Below, one piece after another: positions 8,138 through 15,015 of a stretch of 64,000 bases of DNA. Position 1 is the first letter of the stretch; each line of letters opens with the position of its first letter. Below the pieces are notes generated by a model, which saw only the letters and a program-made list of their open reading frames with translations, was not told the DNA's origin and made no database searches. The DNA lies in the NCBI RefSeq assembly GCF_016587355.1, contig NZ_BNJF01000007.1:186001-250000 (forward strand), in the 5' to 3' direction. Origin of the DNA: Ktedonospora formicarum. GTDB lineage: Bacteria; Chloroflexota; Ktedonobacteria; Ktedonobacterales; Ktedonobacteraceae. Both the position numbers and the translations under genes were made by a program.

Positions 8138-9292
8138 CTAAAATGGTTGGTAGATCACATAGCCCGCGAAATGATAAATGGTGAACTGTCTACTTGAATA
8201 ACGCAACTGCAAGCGAAAGGTTTCCGCCAGAGATGACCCCTCCTCAAAGACATACGCCGCGTGCGGATCAGAGGTTACGATGGTAGCATAGAGAGGATAG
8301 CGATTTTGTCCAGGCATGAGCCGCTCACGCAAGGCGCTACAAATGATACGCTCCTGACTACGGAAAGTGAGTCGGTCGCAAGTCCAGTAATCGGAGTAGA
8401 TATGGAGCGTATGGATTTTCTCCAGATTCTCAATCAGGCTGCTTTCCTGACGATTAAAGGCCTGGGTCTGCGGAAGCCCCTCATAGCGATACACCCCAAT
8501 AATCGCGAACTTATCATAACGCGACTCAACAGAAGGGGCAGGCGGATAACCCTGCACGATACTCCTGGTGCCAAAACTAAGAATTGTCGGAACGAGAAGC
8601 AAGAGGCTAAGGCGCGCCAGAGCGCCTGTACTCATCAGAAGCTTTAAAGGAGAGGCAAGAGACTGGATAGCCTTGCCCGAAAAGCCGAGCACGTTACGAA
8701 TACGTGAGCCGAACGCGAACCAGCCCACAGCGTTGAGTCCACACCCAAGAGGCCAGAGGAGAGCGGGAGTCGTCATCAAGAGTGCCGAAAGATACCGGAT
8801 ATCAGCAACCGGATAGAGAGCAGCACTGGGACTCATCAGAAACAACAAGAGCGTGATAGCGGCATTAAGCAGAAGCGTCAAGCGTCCAAGATGACAAATG
8901 AGCAGATCACGCCGCCAGATACCAGTAGCCCTTCGGGTACGCACAATACTCCATAGCGACCAGGCTACCATCCCCAGGGCAAACAGCCATAGGCAGAATA
9001 GCGCTGTCGTCCAGCCAGTATGCATCAACGTACAACGCAGGGCAGAGACATTCTGGATACGGAAGAGGTGAATATCGTTCAATGAACAGAGAGGGGACGA
9101 ACCAGTCGCGCCGGGAAGCGCTATTAGTAACGCCCCCTTGATTTGCAACGGGAAGAGCACCTCTTTGGGAGGGAGATCAATCCCATTGGCATTCTGTACA
9201 TAGAAGAGATAGGAGAGCGTATCCTGACCTGGCTCAGCGTGATAGTTGTAGAGGATATAGGGAATAAGACCACAGCCAAAACCAATCAACAA
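8138..9292 (-). CDS. C-terminal part of a frameshifted GT39-like membrane glycosyltransferase
   Basis: 384 residues open from a TTG at 9292, with six or more hydrophobic segments up to about residue 235, then a soluble extracytoplasmic domain ending near IYHFAGYVIYQPF. The start has no ribosome binding site and falls in the middle of a membrane helix: reading upstream in the same frame gives LGGAVALLIGFGCGL, a natural continuation. This is therefore the downstream piece of the 9286-9981 gene, displaced by one missing base at the C6/G6 run at 9303-9308. In dolichyl-phosphate-mannose transferase-like (GT39/PMT/ArnT-type) proteins the C-terminal periplasmic domain binds acceptor or glycan. Not expected to work alone. 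Confidence 0.7.
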   Translation of the reverse strand: MLIGFGCGLIPYILYNYHAEPGQDTLSYLFYVQNANGIDLPPKEVLFPLQIKGALLIALPGATGSSPLCSLNDIHLFRIQNVSALRCTLMHTGWTTALFCLWLFALGMVAWSLWSIVRTRRATGIWRRDLLICHLGRLTLLLNAAITLLLFLMSPSAALYPVADIRYLSALLMTTPALLWPLGCGLNAVGWFAFGSRIRNVLGFSGKAIQSLASPLKLLMSTGALARLSLLLLVPTILSFGTRSIVQGYPPAPSVESRYDKFAIIGVYRYEGLPQTQAFNRQESSLIENLEKIHTLHIYSDYWTCDRLTFRSQERIICSALRERLMPGQNRYPLYATIVTSDPHAAYVFEEGSSLAETFRLQLRYSSRQFTIYHFAGYVIYQPF

Positions 9293-9981
9293 CGCGACCG
9301 CTCCCCCCAGAGCAGTTCACGAAGGCAAAAGAGCAGAAGCAGAAGGCCAGCAATACCAACCAGAGGCAAGATCAGCATATGGCTCCAGATTCCCAGGCCC
9401 GCCAGAAGCCCCCACAGCGCATAGGCAAGCAAACGCCAACCACGCAGAAGACGCTCACGACTGTAGGTGCGCGTCAGCCAAAGCGTCAGCACCAGAAGAC
9501 CAGTCGCAAACATCAGCATCTCAGGGATACCCCCCACTGCTACAAGCTGACGCGTCAGCACAGGAGCCGAGCCCAGGCTGAGTAAAAAGAGGGTGAAGAG
9601 GGCCCAATTACGTGTATAGAGCATGCTCACCAACAAATACATGCCAAGCAGAAAGAGCGCGAAAAGGAGAATTAAGCCCAGGCGCAGAGCGAAGAGCGTA
9701 GGACCAAAGAACGAGAAGAGGGCCGCGCCAAGATAGGCTTCCAGTGCTCCCATGTATCCCTGACCATAGAAAAAGACAGGGAAATCCTGTTTGTGCCAGA
9801 TATGCAGGGCCATTAGGCCCATCGTCGCTTCATCGCTATCCATCTGAGGCCAGCCCATTTGCACCAACCATATCCGCAGGATAACTGCCCAGGCAATAAG
9901 GAGGCCAGCCATCAAGGCATGAGTGTTAGATTGAACTATCTTCAGGGTCACAGTAAATATATGTTTACGCAAGCGCTTCAT
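9286..9981 (-). CDS. N-terminal part of a frameshifted GT39-like membrane glycosyltransferase
   Basis: 231 residues with about six membrane helices. The first large loop carries MDSDEATMG, the acidic motif position where polyprenyl-phosphate-sugar-dependent (PMT/ArnT, GT39 clan) glycosyltransferases keep their catalytic Asp/Glu. The frame ends abruptly as LLWGERSRC just after a run of six G on the minus strand. One added G would give LLWGGAVALLIGFG and join the 8138-9292 frame, making a protein of about 615 residues, normal for the family. The ATG at 9981 has no obvious strong ribosome site. It is either a pseudogene, a phase-variable tract or a sequence error; the join is certain in pattern, the cause is not. 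Confidence 0.75.
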   Translation of the reverse strand: MKRLRKHIFTVTLKIVQSNTHALMAGLLIAWAVILRIWLVQMGWPQMDSDEATMGLMALHIWHKQDFPVFFYGQGYMGALEAYLGAALFSFFGPTLFALRLGLILLFALFLLGMYLLVSMLYTRNWALFTLFLLSLGSAPVLTRQLVAVGGIPEMLMFATGLLVLTLWLTRTYSRERLLRGWRLLAYALWGLLAGLGIWSHMLILPLVGIAGLLLLLFCLRELLWGERSRC

Positions 9982-10303
9982 GCTTGTATAACCTTATGTA
10001 TCGCAGTATTCAAGGGTACTCCCATGGCTCTTAATAGAGGCAATCAGCAAGCTTGAGCCCTGAATATGTATGCACAGAGCTTGAGCCTGCGCAGGGAAAC
10101 CGGCTCAATTGATAATATCCTCCGCTCTCAGGCGAATGGGAGGCATGCAGGCAGAACGAGGATTCAAGCCCTTGCCAACCCTATTGTATACAAGCGAATA
10201 GTCATGAGGTATAGCCACATTGTGACCAGATGGATAGGGGAAAAGACATAGGTAGCCCTGTAGGGAACGCTACAAGACTACCTGCTTTGAGAGAAGTGCG
10301 TTA
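9982..10303. other. Intergenic stretch upstream of the GT39-like gene
   Basis: No convincing gene. It holds one copy of the CATTCGCCTGAG motif on the minus strand (10127-10138) related to the dispersed repeat ends, without a partner, and a weak hairpin (GTAGC at 10252-10256 with its complement at 10269-10273) followed on the minus strand by CTTTTCCCC, a possible terminator of the cysteine operon. Confidence 0.4.
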
Positions 10304-10753
10304 TCAGGCAACTGGAATGCGCTCGATATGTCCCTCAGTCACCTCTCCATGTGCATTAATACGGAAGACGCGCGCATAAGGAGGTTCGGGACGATATTGA
10401 AGGGAGAAGATCACATAGAGGTAGCCACTACGCTGCGCCCACTCACGATCCCGTACTGAAGGATACGCCTCACTTATTGGATGCGAGTGATAGTAGATCA
10501 TCTCGCCATCGTAGGCATCAATATCGTTAAAGATATGTACGATATCACTCTCGCTGATGATAGAGAAATCATCAGGATGCTCAGCGGCATTGCGCGTTGG
10601 GTAGTGCTTGACAACGGTACCATTCAAAGCGCCAAGCGCGCCGCAGGCTTCGTTGGGATAGCCATCAATGACGTGCGCCAGCATCTCTTGATAATGATCT
10701 TCTGGGATACGCACGACAAAGCTCTGATTTGAGGGGTTTGTTTCTGCTACCAT
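10304..10753 (-). CDS. mec: JAMM/MPN metalloprotease, Mec-like (CysO-cysteine hydrolase)
   Basis: Zinc isopeptidase-like enzyme. Counting from the ATG at 10753, Glu35 lies in PNEACG, then H89-x-H91 and S99-x2-D102 complete the JAMM signature E...HxHx7Sx2D (HSHPISEAYPSVRD). In Mycobacterium tuberculosis, Mec releases cysteine from the CysO-cysteine adduct; the neighbours here (CysM-like, CysO-like, ThiF-rhodanese) support the same role. The start codon overlaps the cysM stop region by seven bases, so the genes are translationally coupled. The ATG's GGAGGAG is 17 bases away; a GTG at 10804 is a possible alternative start. It could also trim the extra C-terminal Arg of the carrier protein (inference). 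Confidence 0.85.
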   Translation of the reverse strand: MVAETNPSNQSFVVRIPEDHYQEMLAHVIDGYPNEACGALGALNGTVVKHYPTRNAAEHPDDFSIISESDIVHIFNDIDAYDGEMIYYHSHPISEAYPSVRDREWAQRSGYLYVIFSLQYRPEPPYARVFRINAHGEVTEGHIERIPVA

Positions 10754-11691
10754 AATACTTTTGACTCGAACTCCTCCTCGATAGAATCCAGGTTGCGCGT
10801 CCACAGATCCTCACTCAGATACTTCCAACCACCATCAGCCAGGAGGGTAACCACATTCCCTTTCTCCAGGCGCTCGGCAACACGAATGGCAGCATGAAGT
10901 GAAGCCCCACACGAAGGGCCGGCAAAAATTCCCTCCTGATCCTTAAGCTGACGTGTACGCCGAATGGAATCGGCGCTGGAGACCAGGATTTTCCCATCGA
11001 GTACACTCTGATCAAGCACAGGAGGAACAAAGCCATCAGCCAGGCTACGCAACCCCTGCACGCCATCACCCTGCATTGGCTCAGCAGCCATAACTTTGAT
11101 GGCAGGATTATACTCTTTCAAGCGACGCGCGGTACCAGTGAGCGTGCCTCCTGTACCGAGACCGGCCACAAAGGCCGTAATATCGGGAAGATCTTGAATG
11201 ATCTCTACAGCGGTACCGTGATAGTGAGCGCGCGGATTTGCCCCGTTGCCATATTGGTAGAGCATAACATAACGCTCATCCTGAGCAACTATCTCCTGCG
11301 CGCGCTTCACCGCGCCATTACTACCCAAACGCCCCTCGGAGAAGATAATCTCCGCGCCATAGAGTTTGAGCAATTGCGCTCGCTCGCGAGTCACATTATC
11401 GGGCATGACAGCGACAAACTGATACCCTTTCAAGCGAGCGATCATCGCCAGGGCGATACCAGTATTGCCGCTGGTAGGCTCTAGCAGAACGGCACCGGGG
11501 ACTAGGCGACCATCAGCCTCCGCCTCTTCAATCATGCGCAAGGCGACGCGATCTTTGACACTACCCGTCGGATTGCTCCCTTCAAGCTTAGCATAAATCG
11601 CGACGCCCGGATGGGGGCAAAAACTCTTCAGTTCGACCAGAGGCGTATTGCCAATCGTCTCAAGGATATTCCCATAGCGCATGGTACTCAC
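10747..11691 (-). CDS. cysM: PLP-dependent cysteine synthase, CysM (CysO-dependent) type
   Basis: Fold-type II PLP enzyme of 314 residues. PLP lysine K46 is in PTGSVKDR, the substrate loop is EPTSGNTGIALAM and the phosphate-binding loop is GLGTGGTLTGT. Sequence details match mycobacterial CysM more than ordinary CysK: LYQYGNGAN, DGGWKYLSEDLW and a C-terminal tail ending VLW like the CysM lid. Arg215 in GLRSLADGF aligns, from memory, with Arg220 of M. tuberculosis CysM, which recognises the phosphate of O-phosphoserine, so this enzyme may use O-phosphoserine with CysO thiocarboxylate. The GTG start has AAGGA at good spacing; an ATG three codons later is possible. Third gene of the operon. Confidence 0.88.
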   Translation of the reverse strand: MSTMRYGNILETIGNTPLVELKSFCPHPGVAIYAKLEGSNPTGSVKDRVALRMIEEAEADGRLVPGAVLLEPTSGNTGIALAMIARLKGYQFVAVMPDNVTRERAQLLKLYGAEIIFSEGRLGSNGAVKRAQEIVAQDERYVMLYQYGNGANPRAHYHGTAVEIIQDLPDITAFVAGLGTGGTLTGTARRLKEYNPAIKVMAAEPMQGDGVQGLRSLADGFVPPVLDQSVLDGKILVSSADSIRRTRQLKDQEGIFAGPSCGASLHAAIRVAERLEKGNVVTLLADGGWKYLSEDLWTRNLDSIEEEFESKVLW

Positions 11692-11707
11692 CTGTGTTCC
11701 TTACAAA

Positions 11708-11980
11708 TTAGCGGCCACCAGCCATCGCAGGTAAGAGGATAACAGTATCATTCTGGCCGACAGCAGTCTCCAGACCCTGAAGATAGCGAACATCCTGGTC
11801 ATTAACATAGACATTAATGAAGCGGCTCAACTCCTGCTCTGGTTGAATCTGCTCTTTCAGCGCGGGGAACTGCTCATAGAGGTCGCTGAGGATCTCAGCA
11901 AGGTTATCGCCTTGAGCGCTTACTTGCTTTGCCCCGCCAGCGCTCGCACGCAGTACAGGTGCCAATCGAACGGTTGCCAT
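11708..11980 (-). CDS. cysO: CysO/MoaD/ThiS-like ubiquitin-fold sulfur carrier protein
   Basis: Ninety-residue beta-grasp sulfur carrier. VNVY-type core (FINVYVNDQDVRYLQGLETAV) and C-terminal DTVILLPAMAGG match CysO of M. tuberculosis closely. The ThiF partner adenylates the C-terminal glycine, sulfur is loaded as thiocarboxylate, CysM uses it, and Mec releases cysteine. Unlike classical members the protein does not end in GG: an extra Arg90 follows Gly88-Gly89 (codon CGC before TAA). The E1 needs a free glycine carboxylate, so the Arg must be removed or the chemistry differs. The ATG has AAGGAG eight bases upstream. Seventeen bases separate it from cysM. Confidence 0.88.
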   Translation of the reverse strand: MATVRLAPVLRASAGGAKQVSAQGDNLAEILSDLYEQFPALKEQIQPEQELSRFINVYVNDQDVRYLQGLETAVGQNDTVILLPAMAGGR

Positions 11981-12104
11981 AGGTTCTTCTCCTTAATGCA
12001 TACCCTATGCGTTCAGTCACGCATAAGAATGTTTGAAATAGCGGAGAGCACCGCTCGCCATATATTTCTTGATCGTGTGATGCTCTCCAGACGCGCTTCA
12101 GAGC

Positions 12105-13286
12105 TTATAGAGCGCAGACATCAGCGTATGTTGGTAAATCTTCGGGATGACCATCCTCGCCACAAGCTGGGCACTTGGGGTCACGGAAGAGCTTCAACTC
12201 GTTAAATTCTCCCGCAAGGGCATCATAGGTCTGCAAGCGACCAATCAGAGGATCGCCAATACCTAACAGCAGCTTAATCGTCTCGGTGGCTTGCAAAAGG
12301 CCGATGATACCGGGGAGAACGCCAAGTACGCCAGCCTCAGCACAGCTGGGGGCCAGAGCTGGGGGCGGTGGCTCTGGATAGAGGCAGCGATAGCATGGAC
12401 CATCATATGGCTTGAAGACGGTTAGCTGACCCTCAAAGCGGAAAACACTTCCGTGTACCACAGGCTTATTCGCCAGCAGTGCGGCATCATTGAGCAGATA
12501 ACGAGTGGGGAAGTTATCGGTACCATCAACGATGACATCATAGTCGGCGATAATATTGTGAACATTGCTCTCGTCCAGGCGCTCAAGATAGGTTACTACC
12601 TTCACATCAGGATTGAGCTTTTGCAGCGTCTCTTTGGCGGACTCGGCTTTATACTGCCCAACACGATCTGTATTGTGAAGAATCTGACGCTGAAGGTTAC
12701 TTTCGTCAACGACATCGGCATCAATAATACCTAGGGTGCCAACGCCAGCGGCGGCAAGATAATATGCCGAGGGAGATCCTAAGCCACCCGCGCCAATGAG
12801 CAACACCCTGGAATCAAGGAGTTTGAACTGGCCCTCTTCGCCAACTTCGGGAACGAGCAAGTGACGGCTATAGCGGCGAGATTGCGCGTCGCTCATCAGC
12901 CGGGGCATCTCAAACTCGTAACCGCTACCTTTCCACTTTCCAAAGCCGCCAGCCATGGAGATCACATTTCTATAGCCCATCTGCTGAAGGGTATTACCCG
13001 CCATCAGGGAGCGCACACCACCAGCGCAATAGAGCACTACAGTCTGATCTTTATCGGGGACAGCTTCTTCAATCTGAAGCTCCAGGAAGCCACGGGGCAC
13101 GTGGATCGCCCCTGGGATGTGCCCTTCATTCCATTCATTCTTCTCGCGCACATCAACCAGGGTCACGTCCTGGGCTTGCGCTCCTTCCTCACGCTGCTGA
13201 GCAAGAGTTTCACGCACCTGAGTGGCGGACCATTCAGGCACTTGCTGCCTTGCCTTGCGCATGATTTCACGGGATGCCTCGCCCAT
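12105..13286 (-). CDS. Rhodanese-ThiF/MoeB fusion, carrier-protein adenylyltransferase (MoeZ-like, reversed domain order)
   Basis: E1-like enzyme that would activate the C-terminus of the neighbouring CysO-like protein and supply sulfur. Residues about 20-122 are a rhodanese domain with active-site Cys87 in CAGGVRS. Residues about 130-390 are a ThiF/MoeB adenylyltransferase: nucleotide loop GAGGLG at 165-170, ADVVDESNLQRQ, VDGTDNFPTR, and a zinc site from CYRC (298-301) and CPAC (372-375). In MoeZ/MoeBR proteins the rhodanese domain is C-terminal; here it is N-terminal. The ATG at 13286 has AAGGAG seven bases upstream (a GTG two codons earlier is less likely). First gene of the operon. Confidence 0.88.
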   Translation of the reverse strand: MGEASREIMRKARQQVPEWSATQVRETLAQQREEGAQAQDVTLVDVREKNEWNEGHIPGAIHVPRGFLELQIEEAVPDKDQTVVLYCAGGVRSLMAGNTLQQMGYRNVISMAGGFGKWKGSGYEFEMPRLMSDAQSRRYSRHLLVPEVGEEGQFKLLDSRVLLIGAGGLGSPSAYYLAAAGVGTLGIIDADVVDESNLQRQILHNTDRVGQYKAESAKETLQKLNPDVKVVTYLERLDESNVHNIIADYDVIVDGTDNFPTRYLLNDAALLANKPVVHGSVFRFEGQLTVFKPYDGPCYRCLYPEPPPPALAPSCAEAGVLGVLPGIIGLLQATETIKLLLGIGDPLIGRLQTYDALAGEFNELKLFRDPKCPACGEDGHPEDLPTYADVCAL

Positions 13287-13344
13287 GTTCACACTCCTTA
13301 TACTTGAGAAAGTTAATCAATTTAGTTCCGAAATTGCTAACCAC

Positions 13345-13373
13345 AGCTTACAATCGTGTGCAGGACTTGTCAA
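13345..13373 (-). promoter_or_regulatory. Promoter of the sulfur-carrier cysteine operon
   Basis: Minus-strand consensus -35 TTGACA (13368-13373), exact 17-base spacer, -10 TAAGCT (13345-13350), about 58 bases ahead of the ATG at 13286. No other gene could use it. Confidence 0.7.
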
Positions 13374-13421
13374 GGAATTTAGAAAGCCTGTTTCGCCTCC
13401 TACAGTGGCAGGGGAAAGGAT

Positions 13422-13440
13422 GGCGTGGATTCCCCACGCC
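13422..13440 (-). terminator. Hairpin downstream of the HEAT-repeat gene
   Basis: Perfect 7-base GC-rich stem (GGCGTGG/CCACGCC) with a 5-base loop. Minus-strand continuation ATCCTTTCCCC is only partly U-rich. Probable terminator separating the HEAT-repeat gene from the cysteine operon. Confidence 0.4.
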
Positions 13441-13633
13441 CAGGCAAAAGAGAGGTGCTTACCTCTTACCTCTCCTGCTTTTTTTGTTACGAAATAGCTC
13501 TCAATGCGTTGAAAACAAAGCATTGAGAGCCTTATAGGCTACAATGGCGACATTCTTGAGGTACAATAACGTCACTATTCATAACAGAGGCGGAACAATG
13601 GTTTATTCCCCAATATATGGAGCAGCATGAGAG

Positions 13634-14677
13634 TCAAACCGGAAGCAAATGATCCGCATAAAGTTGATTGAGAGCTTTCCCAGCGAGAGGAGGAAGCGCG
13701 ATATCAAAAGCTACACCGTTCACAGCCTCAACGACCGGCTTGAGAGAGGGCATTAATCTGGAGTCGCGCAAGTATAGTTGGTGCAGGACATAACAGGAGG
13801 TCTCCGCCAGAGACAGAGTAGGGATCACGCCTTGTAACTGGCGCAATACCGGTTCCAGGCTAGCTTTGCCATACTTCACCAACCCCTTCGCCGCCATCCA
13901 TGCCACCCCATAATCTTTATCACGTAGACCCTCAACCAGGTAAGGCAGCCCACGATAATCTTGCATCTCACCAAGGGCACGCATACAATGCCATCGTATC
14001 CAGGGAGAAGCACTATGCAATTCCTTAGCCACAACAGGAATCGTTGTGGGGCCAATCTGAACCAGAGCCGCGAACACTTGGTTGACCATCTGCTCATCGC
14101 CGCTCTTCAGCATCTCAAGCAGATCAGGCACAACGGATGGATCATGCATCTTACCTAGCGCTTTCACGGCCTGCAAGCGAACAGGGTGTGAAGGATCGTG
14201 GAGCGCAGCTTCGATGAGTGGCTCACCTGCGCGATCGCCAATCTCGCCCAGAATCGTGATGGCAGCGCTACGTATCTCATGGCGGCGATCACCTATGCCT
14301 GCAAAGAGAACACGCTCGATGCGTTGGCGTGGCATAACTATATCGGGCATAAAGAGCGTTCCCAGGCGTATGCGCGCATAAGGCGAGCGCAACTTCGCTG
14401 GTACGACGAATGGCTTGCCTGCCCATGTTCCCATAGCAATGAATTCGAGCAGGTGTTGCGCAAGGCGATCATCATTGAGGGAAGCAACCGCTTCCTCGGC
14501 CCGTTTGTCATTGCTAATAATCCAGAGCATTAAACGCCAGGCGGCTCCTCGTCGTCCTTCAGCGGCATCTCGTGCTAACTGAGCTGGCGAAACATCTCCG
14601 ATAGGAGGAGTCTCATCTGTTGTGGTGGATTGAGCTATGTGCGTCTTCTTCATCGAAGGGTCATCAAATAGAGACAT
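13634..14677 (-). CDS. HEAT-repeat protein
   Basis: A 347-residue helical-repeat protein. Repeats of about 31 residues are evident from about 130 to 290: EIRSAAITILGEIGDRAGEPLIEAAL, HPVRLQAVKALGKMHDPSVVPDLLEML, PWIRWHCMRALGEMQDYRGLPYLVEGL, YGVAWMAAKGLVKYG. These are PBS-lyase/HEAT-type units that act as protein-binding scaffolds. There are no catalytic motifs, signal peptide or membrane helices. The N-terminal 50 residues are polar and probably disordered. The ATG has AAGGAG 11 bases upstream. The partner is unknown; other HEAT-like proteins of this lineage sit beside Ser/Thr kinases, as at the end of this window. Confidence 0.8.
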   Translation of the reverse strand: MSLFDDPSMKKTHIAQSTTTDETPPIGDVSPAQLARDAAEGRRGAAWRLMLWIISNDKRAEEAVASLNDDRLAQHLLEFIAMGTWAGKPFVVPAKLRSPYARIRLGTLFMPDIVMPRQRIERVLFAGIGDRRHEIRSAAITILGEIGDRAGEPLIEAALHDPSHPVRLQAVKALGKMHDPSVVPDLLEMLKSGDEQMVNQVFAALVQIGPTTIPVVAKELHSASPWIRWHCMRALGEMQDYRGLPYLVEGLRDKDYGVAWMAAKGLVKYGKASLEPVLRQLQGVIPTLSLAETSCYVLHQLYLRDSRLMPSLKPVVEAVNGVAFDIALPPLAGKALNQLYADHLLPV

Positions 14678-15015
14678 GATTGTGATTACTCCTTGCTATC
14701 TGCTCTACAAGCACCCATCAGCTTCCATTCATACACGTTTATCTGAACAGTGTTCGTATATTGAACAGTATTCGGGTAAACTACCAGGGGTGACTAGAGT
14801 TGGATGTGCCATCTCTGAACCCTCCTCTGGGACCTCTCTTTCAGCTTACTCTCTATCGAAAAACCTGAGTGCATTCGAGATGTGACAAAAACCAACGTCA
14901 CGACCGCGATGAACACTCACATGCCCATGTTTTCGTACAGGGCTCGCCACAAAAAACAGACCCCTTCGATGGAAGGGGTCTGTTAGACAGGTTTAGAGAA
15001 CTAATTGTGTCCCAA
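14678..15015. other. Intergenic stretch between HEAT-repeat and molybdenum-enzyme genes
   Basis: No gene seen. Contains the strong terminator at 14955-14984. On the minus strand the stretch 14740-14780 is rich in GTTC/GAAC half-sites (GAACAGTGTTCGTATATTGAACAG-like spacing on the plus strand), which could be operator halves for the HEAT gene; this is only a visual impression. Confidence 0.4.
14955..14984 (-). terminator. Intrinsic terminator of the molybdenum hydroxylase gene
   Basis: Perfect 13-base stem (AACAGACCCCTTC and complement) with a 4-base loop. On the minus strand the stem is followed at once by TTTTTTGTGG, a textbook U-tract. Confidence 0.9.

Larger units (their letters stand above)
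13287..13633. other. Leader and promoter region of the cysteine operon
   Basis: No gene seen. Holds the operon promoter (separate entry), a GC-rich hairpin at 13422-13440 (GGCGTGG and complement, minus-strand tail ATCCTTTCCCC), a small AGAGGT/ACCTCT hairpin at 13451-13466 followed on the minus strand by CTTTTG, and an 11-base inverted repeat at 13497-13507/13520-13530. One or more of these probably end the HEAT-repeat gene transcript upstream. Confidence 0.5.

Noticed and set aside
10115..10138. Another copy of the dispersed repeat near 10138
   Set aside because: Only one end (CATTCGCCTGAG on the minus strand) is present with no matching partner, so it may be chance or a remnant.
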